In this document: piece after piece, positions 12,915 through 26,585 of the stretch
Numbering within the stretch: the stretch's first letter is position 1
Layout: every line of letters starts with the position of its first letter
Assembly (NCBI RefSeq): GCF_000208745.1
Contig: NC_030854.1
Span: 39,028,111 to 39,092,110, forward strand
Direction: 5' to 3'
Source of the DNA: Theobroma cacao
Taxonomy: Eukaryota; Streptophyta; Magnoliopsida; Malvales; Malvaceae
Length of the DNA: 64,000 bases
The notes under the pieces: model-generated
Databases searched by the model: none
What the model was told of the DNA's origin: nothing
Seen by the model: only the letters and a program-made list of their open reading frames with translations
Made by a program: the position numbers and the translations under genes

Positions 12915-13058
12915 TCTACTTTCCTACACTTTCCAGAACAACAAAAATAGAAGTATACATGGGATGGGAAAATGGAAGCTTACGGGGAAGAGAGAAATGG
13001 ATCGAGCAATTGCAGATTCTGAGAAGGGTATCAAGAAATGTGAAAATGAAACTGACAT
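8513..13058 (-). CDS. G6PD4: Glucose-6-phosphate 1-dehydrogenase, G6PD4-like plastid-type, 12 exons, 643 aa
   Basis: Exons: 13058-12984, 12345-12081, 11960-11695, 11432-11338, 10675-10561, 10440-10235, 10123-10015, 9924-9887, 9805-9685, 9610-9408, 9043-8843, 8750-8513; all phases join to 1932 nt. Exon 1 encodes a Ser-rich leader starting [15 protein letters not shown], like a plastid transit peptide. The low-complexity region to residue about 165 precedes the Rossmann fold. The NADP loop reads [10 protein letters not shown] (177-186) where active enzymes have GASGDLAKKK. The substrate motif reads RIDHLLGRN (341-349) instead of RIDHYLGKE, so the usual Lys is Arg and the Tyr and Glu are lost. 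Asp343 and His344 remain, and His405 remains in DIVHSH. Family knowledge: this enzyme starts the oxidative pentose phosphate pathway. Arabidopsis G6PD4 carries similar changes, is thought poorly active, and is reported to pair with G6PD1 for peroxisomal import. The exon 2 donor is the least certain border. Confidence 0.88.
12884..12911. repeat. (GA)n microsatellite in G6PD4-like intron 1
   Basis: About 14 GA units, just downstream (minus sense) of coding exon 1. Confidence 0.9.
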
Positions 13059-15584
13059 CCTTCTTCTTTGTTTTATTTTGAGCTTGTGTTCGGGGCTTTT
13101 AAGGTTGTATTATAAAACTCTTTTGTACTTCAAGCTCCAAGGCAAGTTCCAGGATGAGCGAAACTATGAATGGAGTGGTTTTCGATGCAGAAGATCAAAA
13201 GCCCGTGAATGAAAGTAAGCAAATGAACGGAACTGAAAGGGTGAGAATGAATATGATGACATTAATCAATGCTTTCTGGGGATTTGTGATGCAGTCGTTG
13301 TCTCTTTTCTGGTTCTGGGTTTGTCTTTGTTTCAGTAGGTTTTCACTTTCCGAACTTTGTCATTTGCCACTTGGATCCTGAAAGCAGGAAGGAGCCAGAC
13401 TCGGAAGTCGAAGAGAACACAGCACTTCGGCACTTCCCAGCTCCAAACGAGGTTGTCATAAGTCTTTCGAGCTGAGTCTGGCCCAAAAAGTGTCAGCAGG
13501 GAATTGGGCTTGTTGTCGACAGCCCGATGTCTTCTTCATAGATCATAGACCAACTATACACAATCGTTTTCCCACTGCTCCAAAACCAAATGAGAAATCC
13601 AATGAACAATTTTTCATCGACCCTTTTTTGTCTTCCAATATGGATGTGGGTTTAATCCATTGACAGATACATAACACACGAAACCCATCATTATTAGTGT
13701 TATTATTGTTATAAAAGAATGAGCTCAGATAGTAGCTTAGCTTAGCTTGTTACATTGGTCATCAAAAGCTCACCCTCCTGTGAGACTCTTTTGCTTATCC
13801 ACTGCTTTTTTTTCCTTTTTCTTTTTATCCAATCATAGGTGTCAAGAGGATATGTAATATGAACGGAAGGAATCCCTTAAGGCAGGCAGGGGAAAACAAG
13901 TTAAACAACAAATACACTTGTTTTGTCCTCGAGATGTGCCGGTCATGGCATCCAAAGGCCGAAAGCAATGGAGGCAGAAATAAAAAAAGAGTAGAATGGA
14001 GAACCTTAAGTGTCACGAACACTCCCATTCCCATGGATTTGATTATCAAATAATGTTTCTGACCTCATTTTTGTAAACCAAGTACTACTGTTTATCATGT
14101 TGAAGCTTTAAACATTGGTTGATCAATTTCTTACTACATCGCATAACAGGGGAAAAAAACCCCACATGTCACGCTAGCAAAAAGCAGTCCAAAAGCAGTG
14201 TACCTTACAATAGGCAAAGAAAAAAAGAATATTTCCCACCCCGGCCCCAAACATAAGTAGCATACAATTTCTGCCGAAGCCATGCACAGCAAACTAAACG
14301 ACATGTCATTGGATAAAAGAAGACACAAGAGACAAAGACAGAAACAGAAGGTCTGGTCCTTTTTCTTTTTTTTTACAGTTTACAAATTCCCATGCTATGT
14401 AGTATGTACACAATCGTGTAACTTAACTCGGTCCTATGCCTGATGACCATCAGGCATCAATCAAAACTTCATCACCTAGATTACTTACAATGTACTAACG
14501 TAGACACAGTTCTTTTGTTTTGGTTAATAGTATAGATACAGGTTTTTCTTCTTTGAAAGTGACCCCCACCAGCTACCACGTTTGGTAATCTAAACAAACA
14601 TATAAATATTATATTATAATTTTTTTCCCTTTTCTCTCTCTCTTTTTATAATCAAGTGGGAATCTTTATCATCAGTTCAGTCTTTGTGTTTAAATCATCT
14701 TTAGATTTAGATAAGACTAGTGGTTGAGTCATTTCATTTTACTTCTCTTACCCAATTTTTGTCAACATTACAGGTGAGCAAACTTCTTTATTCTGTCATG
14801 GTCAATTTTTTCATTTCACAAGTTGCAATCCCTGGCCTTTGTTTTTCAGGTAGAATTTCTGGGTTTTCTTTTTCAGGTCTTTGTCCATCTGGATATTTGA
14901 TCAATTTTCTATCTTGGCTTGGCTTTTAAAGCTTTGTTGGGAGAAATTCTCAATAATATAGTTTGATGTTCATTTGATTGGTCTGTCTTAGATCGGTTTA
15001 TCTGATTTTAGGATTGTTCATCGATGGTTTTTTGGAAAGTGGATTGTGGCCTTTTGCTCTCCCAATTTTGATTTCTTAACTCTGTTTCTCAGCTTGGTTT
15101 TACGTCTTCCCGCAGATACTTGAATTGTCTCTTCTCTACTTTATCCTGTATCTATCTGCTATCTGGACTTTCAAAAAATTTGGGTTTTTGAAGCTTTTAT
15201 TCCCTATTACACATAATTTTATGGAGTATTATCCGTTGGAAGACAAAAGGAATGAATTAGTCATCAGAATTATAGTGTCTGAACGTTTCATTGTTCGGAA
15301 GGCCAGTTGACGGATCAACTACTATAGGGTAAATATTAAGCAGATGCATCTAGAAGCTAAAACTCGAGCTCTCATTCCCCTGTTACCATCTAGAAGTATA
15401 AATTTGTTAACCATGAAAGTTCTCGGTTTTGAAACTGGGAGGATGTCCCAGTTTCCTGTTTCATCAAGCTTATGACTTTCTGTTTCTGTTACTGAAGTTC
15501 CCAGTTGCTTAATGCAGGTACTTAGATAGCTATATCAATTTTCATGTGATAACACATTGTCACTATCATTCGAATAGTTGATTG
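13059..15584. other. Divergent intergenic region and probable 5' leader of the peptidase gene
   Basis: No gene seen between the G6PD4-like start (minus) and the pyroglutamyl peptidase start (plus). CT-rich sequence at about 14625-14650 and a possible leader exon ending near 14773 at a good donor (ACAG then GTGAGC) suggest a 5' UTR intron of the peptidase gene; this is inference. Short ORFs near 13141-13380 and 13859-14053 show no family resemblance. Confidence 0.5.
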
Positions 15585-17077
15585 ATGGGGTCGGAAGGGC
15601 CAGCAGCAGTAACCATCCATGTGACTGGTTTTAAGAAATTTCATGGAGTTTCAGAGAATCCAACTGAAACAATTGTTAGTAATTTAAAAGAGTATACAAA
15701 AAAGAATGGTTTGCCAAAAGGTCTTATTCTCGGCAGTTGTAGTGTGCTTGAGACTGCAGGACAGGGAGCACTCACTCCACTGTATCAGACTTTGCAATCT
15801 GCCTTAAATGGGAAGGATTCTGAATCTTCAAGTTCTGGGAGAATTATTTGGGTTAGTTACTCACTTACTACTGTGTAGTAATTGCTTACTTTCATGTATG
15901 CATGTTAACATCATGGCTGCATTAAGAAAGTGCATCCTGTTCTTGGTGTTGAATTCTCTTATTATAGCACTCTTGCGGCAATGAACTGTGAACAATTTAC
16001 GAATAATTCCTTTTAGCTTTGCATGAAGTAGGCAGGAGGCCTTTTTAGCTTACCTGCTTTATGCATACTAGAGGGTGATTATAACTTTCACATAGTTCCC
16101 TGCCTCCCATTTTTTCTCATAAAAATGTCAAAAAGGGAAAAGGGTAAAATCTCATGTAATTTAATGTTGATAATGTGCCAGCTGAAATTCATATGTAATG
16201 TAATGTTATGGGATCTACAAATTAGTCAATCTGGTAATCTGAGATCAGCTATTATTTTCCAGCCATCTTTGTGCTTTCTTTGCCACCTTATATACATGAA
16301 CAAAGCACGCTTGCAATAAGTGACGCCTATTTTGATGCATTATTGATTAGGGATTTTGTCAACAGATGTTATCTTAATAACTTGTCTTTGGTGCAATCAA
16401 ACTCATTGCCTCATAAATTCACACCTCATGTTTCTTGTCCATTCTGACTTCTTCAGCTACATTTTGGAGTCAATAGTGGTGCAAGTAGATTCGCTATTGA
16501 GCATCAAGCTGTGAATGAAGCTACTTTTCGTTGCCCTGATGAAATGGGATGGAAACCTCAGGTTAGATATTTTCCTTTGCCCCTTTCATAGTGCATCTGC
16601 AATTTGTCATGCCTCTTCCTTTTCAACTTTCTTCCTTTTGCTAATTGTTTTGTATTGTTTGCAGAAAGAACCCATTATCCGTGCAGATGGTGGAATTTCA
16701 CGTGTACGACAGGTAATATGGATGTCTTTAAAGTATAGCTGTTCATGTTTATCATGGTTAATTACATACATTTGAATATGCGATTCATCTCTTACCTCCA
16801 TCCTTAAAGAGTTTCCTCTGTTCCCGCTGTGCAGACTTCTCTTCCTGTTGAGGAGATTACAAAGGCCCTAGCAAAGAAGGGTTATGAGGTGATGACTTCT
16901 GATGATGCAGGACGGTTTGTGTGCAATTATGTTTACTATCACTCCCTTTGCTTTGCGGAGCAGAATGGGACCAAATCACTCTTTGTCCATGTCCCTCTCT
17001 TCTTGACCATAGATGAGGAGACCCAAATGAAGTTTGCTGCTTCCTTATTGGAAGTACTTACTTCTCTATGTCAGTAA
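15585..17077 (+). CDS. Pyroglutamyl-peptidase I-like cysteine peptidase (family C15), 4 exons, 220 aa
   Basis: Exons 15585-15851, 16457-16561, 16665-16712 and 16835-17077 join in phase 0 to 220 codons, the usual size for the family. The protein opens with the family's VTGFKKFHGVSENPT block. The catalytic triad can be placed: Glu104 in FAIEHQAVN, Cys170 in DDAGRFVCNYVYY and His192 in SLFVHVP. Family knowledge: such enzymes remove N-terminal pyroglutamate from peptides in the cytosol; plant members are little studied. The start is the ATG at 15585, which follows a TTG in frame and matches where relatives begin. In Arabidopsis the equivalent gene (At1g56700) sits beside the PPR gene At1g56690, as here. 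The stop follows directly after the last beta/alpha block, so the protein is complete. Confidence 0.9.
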
Positions 17078-17950
17078 CATACTGTATCGGCTCACATTTT
17101 TATGTCCAGGAATTAATACGGTTTTACTGTTGTTGACCATGTATGTGAGTGTGGATGGAAGGATGCATTAAGGCTTCAATAAACAGATAAGTGTATGTGA
17201 ATGGAAGAATGGATTTCAGCACATACACCTTATGTATTTCTTTTGTTTCTCTAAATACTTCCTTTGGTGCTTGAAAATTTCTCAGAATCTTCATGTTAAT
17301 ATGTGAATAAAGTTTCAGATTGCTTCCTTTACCAGAACGTTTGTCTGTACTTCTCCAGTTCCGAGTCTATCTTCTTGCTCTTTTGTCTAAGGTTGTGCAA
17401 CTGTGTTTCCACTCTCTTATCTCTCTAACTAATGACTAATGTCATGTGGTTTGCTCTTTTTAATGGCTTCTGTAAATAAGGTTGAGCCATCTGTTCCTAT
17501 GGTGCAGAAGCTAAAATGAAAAAAGGATTGAGCTATAACATGTCAGGGGAGGTTTTGCACACTTCAGATTACTTTCACTTTCTCATTGTCACCTTCACCA
17601 TCAATCCTTATAACAAGTTTCTTGTTAAACATTTCTGTCTGTTGTACGTTATGTGTTGCAAGCCAGCTTAATTTAATGTCATTTCATGCTGTGATTGGTA
17701 TAGGTCCATCAATGTGCATGAAGCAGTCCAGAACACTTAAAAAGAATAGAAAAGTTATAATCTTTGCCCTTGGGTTGTCCAGTTCTTTGAGTTTGTTTCT
17801 GCAAATTCAAATCGTTCCATTCCTTCCCATGCCAATACTCTGCAGTACAAACTGATTAAAATAGTTTGTGAGCTTGACTTTATTATCAGAGTAATGTTGT
17901 TGAGCGCACACATCAAGTCACTCTGATGCAGCCCCACCTAAAGTGTTTGT

Positions 17951-17993
<43 letters not shown>

Positions 17994-18247
17994 TGGGTGA
18001 TAGGGAAGATAATCTCGTGCACCGACCTCCCACAACGGATTGATTCAATGAAAGTAGATAACTACTCATTCCAACCCATGATGGCATATAGAAATGGTAG
18101 CCAAAGTATTGGTTTCAAACCTTTATTAATTAAAGAAAGGAAGGAGGTTGCTGATGTAAGCTTCCATGAAAAGAGAAGTTTCTTTTTCTTGATCTATGTC
18201 ACTCGACACAGTTGATTAATCTAAACATTTTTACATGATAATTTGAT
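17078..18247. other. Intergenic between peptidase gene and polygalacturonase relic
   Basis: Peptidase 3' UTR followed by sequence without a gene that I can recognise; contains the GA microsatellite at 17954-17989. Confidence 0.55.
17954..17989. repeat. (GA)n microsatellite
   Basis: About 18 uninterrupted GA units, about 260 bases beyond the broken end of the polygalacturonase relic. Confidence 0.95.
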
Positions 18248-18873
18248 TCAACACCTATCAACATAATTGTGGGCTAGCAGCTGTGGTTTGCTGATATTTC
18301 TTGGCCAAGAGTCAGGTCCATCAGGTGGCATTCTGGTTCCATCAATCTTCCCATCACCATCGATAAGGAAACCAAGGTCGATATTAGTCGTTCTTTATTA
18401 TTACTTTTTTTTTTCTTTTTTAAATTCATAATTGGTTATAGAATACCCTCATTGTTGAACCGAATTAGCAACATTATTACCTGAAACACAAAGTCATCAG
18501 TCTTACAAGGTCCTGTAAAAATTGTAGATTGTAACATGAAGGAATGGCCATCAGGAACAAGGAGAACTGCTGATTCAGCTTGGCAGGCCATGTCCCAGGC
18601 CAGCTTGAATGCTTGAGTATCGTCAGTGATACCATCCCCAACAGCACCAAAATCAAGTACATTGAAGACACTGGAAGGATTATTAGGGGACTTTGCATTG
18701 TAACCTGGACTAGCGGCAGCAGCTTCTGGGGCAGGTAAAGGTGGAATAGATATGTGAGATACAATGCGGAATTGTTTCTTGTCTGTGTGGCAATGATATC
18801 TGCTTTGAATGCTAATCAACAAAAAGCTTGAAGAGATAGAGAAAAGCAAGAGAAAAACTTGATGGCCAGGCAT
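18248..18873 (-). pseudogene. 5' fragment of a polygalacturonase (GH28) gene, truncated after exon 2
   Basis: Exon 1 (18873-18481, 131 codons) encodes a signal peptide (about residues 1-25) and the typical GH28 N-terminus VLDFGAVGDGITDDTQAF, ending IFTGPCKTDDFVFQ at a good donor. Exon 2 (18346-18248) begins IDGTRMPPDGPDSWP, the normal next block, then diverges where relatives have an RRQWLVFYRI-like strand and stops after 32 codons. Nothing resembling the catalytic NTD, DD, GHG or RIK blocks follows toward lower coordinates. Full-length members have about 400-530 residues, so this 163-residue frame cannot be an active pectinase. Family knowledge: polygalacturonases cleave homogalacturonan in cell walls. 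Location beside the C15 peptidase matches At1g56710 in Arabidopsis, so it is probably a decayed original neighbour. It might still be transcribed as a small secreted protein. Confidence 0.75.
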
Positions 18874-19519
18874 GTTGAGAGTGGCTTTAGCTTGAATGAG
18901 GAGGGAATAATGAAACTCTAGTCTACTTATAGAGCAAAGCCCCCCACTATCCTAGGTTTGGCCTATTCACTAGGTATAGCCAAGTTACCACTTTTGACAA
19001 TTAAAAAATTTGTCACTTCTTTCTCACCTAGAGATGATGATCATACATAGAGGAGCAAGGTCCCCACGTTTTGGGAAGTGGAAAAAAGTAAAGAAGAGTT
19101 CAGCAGAGTATGTGACCACTTACCACTTGGAGCAGGAGAACAACTTGCAAAGAGATCACGGCTGAAAAGAATCAGTTGCAATGTAGTCTCTTCTTATACT
19201 AGGAAAGTAGGAATTCTCAGTGGAAGGCTCCTTTGGATTTGGGGTCAACTCAGTCTCAATCTGCAACTGAGATTATAATTATGGCACGAAACAGACCACA
19301 GCTCCATTTTCCATTTAGGGGTTGGCCTAATGTGGAAGCTGCATTCAAGCAAACTAAAGCTAAAGGGCATATGGAGGGGGGGCAGTAGTAAAGTCAGAAG
19401 TGCATGCTCTTGCCATTTGCTTCATTGACTCCCCGTAGTCCCAGTTTGTTTATTTCAGAAATGAAAGTTTAAGCACAGTAACTTGGAATCAAAGATGAAA
19501 GGAGGTTGTTACTTAGTAG
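18874..19519. other. Intergenic, upstream of the polygalacturonase relic
   Basis: Contains a TATA-like CTATAAG (minus sense, about 18924-18930) in the old promoter. Nothing else recognised. Confidence 0.5.
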
Positions 19520-20313
19520 CAGGGGCGGAGCCTCCTTATGTGATGGGGGGTCATGGCTCCCCCAAAATTTTAAAAATTTTTTTCATAACATATAAAAATT
19601 TTAAATTTTTTTATATATTCTATTACTTGCTCTCTCAAAATAATGTTTTATTTAATAATTAATATAAATAAAAAATAATAAAATGATTTCGCTTATCTCA
19701 CTCAACTTTAAATTTTTTTAATTTATTATTATTATTTTTTTATTCTATTTGTTCATATTTTGTAAGCTTCTATAAATGTTCTTTTTCAAATTTCTACAAA
19801 CCATTAACCATGTTTTTTTTTGTTATGTAATATGTGGTAGCTACCTTCTACTTACCATGTTCTTCTTTTTTATGTTACATAAATTTTATTTTTTATGATT
19901 TTAATTTTTAAAAATTAATAAATTATTATATATTTCTCAAATATAAGTTGTAATATTACATTATTACTTAAAATTTCATCAACGTATATTTTTTTTATTA
20001 ATCCTGATTATGTAAGAGGAAATTAACTTGAGTATATTTTTTTATATGCTTTACATTTTAGGTTTAGTTAAAATGAAATTCTCTTGAATACATAGTATTT
20101 AAATAATTCGGATTACATAAAAAAATTATTAATCTTATATATCGTTTTTAACTATTTATATTTTACAAATTATAGTTTATATTTAGTTTCGTATCTCTAT
20201 TATCAATATTTTTATTATTGATTGAATTTAACATATTAATTTTTTAAAATTTTTAGTTCTTATTTAACTATGTTTGATCATTTCAATAAAATTTGACTAA
20301 TTCCACCTCTGCC
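19520..20313. mobile_element. Non-autonomous TIR transposon-like insertion, about 794 bp
   Basis: The left end CAGGGGCGGAGCC and the inverted right end (reverse complement begins GGCAGAGGTGGAAT) form imperfect terminal inverted repeats. TAGTAG flanks both sides (19514-19519 and 20314-20319), like a target duplication. The interior is very AT-rich and lacks coding sequence. The superfamily was not determined. Confidence 0.6.
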
Positions 20314-20319
20314 TAGTAG

Positions 20320-21828
20320 GTGGTGAGAAAGCTTCCTTTCTTTCCTGTCAATCCACATGGTCACTTTGAGATTACCATTGTTAAATTTTTTTTTTCTAGT
20401 TTTGGGTCAAGAGAGTACATAAAGCATCTTTTGTAAATTGTAATGCCTTACAATAATGGTTTCAGTACTGAAAAATAGCCTTCATGATGACAGATCCTTA
20501 GCTTCTCAAGGTGACATGTTTTTGCCAAGTACCCACTTCAATCTTCCTTCTGTCTAATGAGATAGAACCCAACCTCGCTGGTTTTAGCATCCTTAAATAA
20601 TTCAACTTCAGCCCCTTGCAAATCGAATAAGGAGAATGGATAACGGTTTCATTCTTATTGCAGTCCATAAGCAAGTGGGTATAAACATAAAATTAATAGT
20701 CTACCTCTACCTGCTTCCATATACTATTATTACATATAGAACATAGGATGATTACAAAATTCATGGAAAATGAGAGTAGTTTACATGTAGCTGCACAGCA
20801 ACAATTTGGATCTGAAGGGCAGTTTTCATCCTCAATTTGTCTGTTCTCCTTGGCAGGAATGTTTGACTAAGAGCACTTAATTAACAGTGGGAATCTTTTG
20901 TCTAGCTTGGCCATAGCATCTGCTTTCTTGTCTCTTTCATTTTTCTGATTGTGACACTCATTTTTCTTCTTAAGTCATGCATCGCTCACATAGTGGAAAT
21001 TTGATCATCTTCCTTTTGGTTTTTGTTTTTAAATTAATCAAAAGCTTGATGACTCTGTCAAATACAAATATGATGCATTATTGAACCATCACTTATTATT
21101 TGTCAACAAATCACAGTTTCAATGATACTTTGCAAGTGGTTAGGTTTTCTGGCATAAACTACTGGAGAAAATTTTTTGAGATATCAGATAATGAACATGA
21201 GACGTTTGGTAACAAAGTGGTGGGTTCTTTTCTTGGGCCGGTCAAGGCTCTGTTGCAGAACAACAACTCAACTTGGATACAAATTCTGAGGGGGTGTATC
21301 ATACCAGGTAGGGACAGAATTTCATGATTACACTGAGACAAACCCAACTTAAGCCAACAAAGTCTGGAATGTCATAACTGAAAGGCTTACCACAATACTC
21401 GAGAGAAAATTCTCCCCAGGAATACCATAAACTAGATCCTCTAGAAAGAAAAAATGAAATTGAACAAGCTCAGTACCATAAGAAACAAAGATGAAAAAGA
21501 CAGTGGGGAGCAATTCAAGGTTGTGTCTTTAAGGATGTATTTACATGGAGTCTATCTGATCAAAAAATGAATTGATGACATTATCCTATGTCCATAGTTG
21601 AGACTTTTATGTATTCCTGTACAGCTATACACTTTTTTCATGAATCAATCGCACACAGAAGGAGAACAAAGCAAAGGAAACAGAAAGGTGATTGTTTTAT
21701 TTAACATCTACTAACATAACCATAAACAGCACAGCTTTGATATTGAAGAACAAGTAACAGAAAAGTATAGCAGCAGTAGTTATATCAGTAGCAACTGACA
21801 AAATTGGCGTCTAAATGAAATAACAGAC
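20320..21828. other. Intergenic, no gene recognised
   Basis: About 1.5 kb between the transposon-like insertion and the U11/U12-20K gene. The longest open stretch (21100-21327) starts at TTG, not ATG, and resembles nothing I know. The end near 21830 is 3' UTR of the minus-strand gene. Confidence 0.5.
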
Positions 21829-22671
21829 TTATCCCCAATCCACAAAGGGAAGTGGAGGATATCCACCCTCAGGTGGAGGCTTCAGGGATGGCGGCAGATT
21901 GCCCCACGACATTCCAATACCAGCTCCCTCCACACTACCTGTAAATCACAGCAAGATAAAAAGAATAAGCAGGAGAAGAACCACAAAAAGCCAAAAGAAA
22001 GGGTGATCACCCCCACCCAGTTACGCTCCCACTTGTCTGGAGGAGGGTCTTGAGAGTTATAGTTCCTACTTGTCTTGAGCATTGAAACTAGAACTAAGGA
22101 TGTTGGTCCTGGTCAGATTTTATTATAAAAATCTAAGATGATTTAGACATCCCTATTGCTTAACGTGAATCAATAAAATTCAAAATCGAAATGACCTGGT
22201 GCAGGTGCAGCTGCTGCTTGAGGATTTGCGCCTCGCGAATCGTTCTTGGGATGGAAGTATTTGCAGTTGTCTCCGAACTGGCAAAATCCCTTGAAGAAGG
22301 AAAAAGAAGAAACAAATCCAATTGAATTAATGAAGTAAACCCAGAAGAGTTTGGAGAAGAGAGGGATGTTTACCGTTTTGACGAAGCGATTGCAGATTCC
22401 TTTTGCAAAGGGTTCAGTTAAACTGTGATTGGGATCTGCAATTGAATCGTAGAAGAAAGAAGGAAAGCAGCCATTTGATGAATAAACAGTTGTTGGATAT
22501 ATATGATAAGTAAGGAGGCAGTACTGGCAAAATACCATTGGCGTTTTGGGAGTGGTACCATTGAGCTTTGGCACGGAGGTGTTGGAGACCCTGCAGGTGG
22601 CGTTTTCGAGCAGAAGGGGTGTCTTGGAACTGCTTCTCGCAGTAGTCGCAGTTATACTTTCCCAGCGGCAT
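21829..22671 (-). CDS. U11/U12 snRNP 20 kDa-like protein (ZMAT5 type), 4 exons, 133 aa
   Basis: Exons 22671-22536, 22435-22374, 22289-22196 and 21938-21829 join in phase to 402 nt. Residues 8-31 form a U1-type zinc finger (C8, C11, H25, H31, spacing C-x2-C-x13-H-x5-H) in the context [19 protein letters not shown] finger follows in [20 protein letters not shown] (C-x8-C-x5-C-x3-H). The tail is rich in Ala and Pro and ends PPLPFVDWG. Family knowledge: this two-finger layout is that of ZMAT5, the 20K component of the U11/U12 di-snRNP of the minor spliceosome, which recognises U12-type introns in the nucleus. In plants the same proteins are sometimes named zinc finger CCCH domain-containing protein. 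The length is slightly below that of human ZMAT5. The gene looks intact. Confidence 0.87.
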
Positions 22672-23571
22672 TTTCTTTGTCTTCTTCAGTTCACAGGCCG
22701 TTGTCGTCTACTAACAAACTGCCTGGCCTTTTCTTCTGTCACAAACCCAGGAATGGTTGATCTGCTAACTCAAGATGCAGTTGGAGCAGCCTTCCCTAGG
22801 CTTGTTCGTTGCTACTTTGTTTTTTGTTTCATCCCTTGTGCTTACTTTCCAACGACCAATCAAAAATTTCCCACCAGTTTCGGTTGGGAACAAGGGAAAT
22901 TCTCGCACCATCTTCTAGTCTTAATCTTACTCTTTAAATCTCAATGGCTTGTATTCTTCTAACAAGGTAGAAAGTAGCATAAAAACTCCTAGAGCTGTAC
23001 GAATCTCCCATCGTTGGGTTTCCCTTTTTCTCTTGTTTCTCATTGATGCACTCCCACAATATAATTCTTATTTGTTTTGAAAGCATTTTTCAACCCAAAG
23101 AAGAAAAGAAAAACCTCATTACAGCCTCGGGATGAAATGATATCACTTGATTTCCTTTGCTGGATATCCATATTTCCATTCAGGAAAACACAGGGCAGTC
23201 TAGAGAGTGGGCTAAAAGCCGGTATAGTTATAACTTAACAAGGCAGCAGAGCATCGTTATGGAAACCAAACCTGCTTAAATAGCTGCCCATAACTGATAT
23301 ACGTTCAAATAAACACAGATCTTTTTCCTTCTCCGGGATTACAGACTACACATCAAAAGTAAATGATGGTTTCAATCTACTGTGGATGTTACAATCTGCC
23401 GTGATATAGGTTTTGGAGTTTGGACACGAAGATTATGTCTAAATCTGCTTTTACATAACAGGGTAACACAACACAGGCATACAACAATAATAAATTGGCA
23501 TAGATATAGAAACAACACAGCTTCCATAAGATATTACACTTTTTTGAGAATTGGTTACATTTTGCATCAAA
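22672..23571. other. Intergenic, U11/U12-20K promoter and GSK3 3' UTR
   Basis: No gene seen. The upper half is the upstream region of the minus-strand U11/U12-20K gene; the part next to 23571 should be 3' UTR of the kinase gene. Confidence 0.55.

Positions 23572-26585
<3,014 letters not shown>

Noticed and set aside
21100..21327. 75-codon plus-strand frame
   Set aside because: Begins at TTG with no upstream splice acceptor that would extend it, and no known motif.
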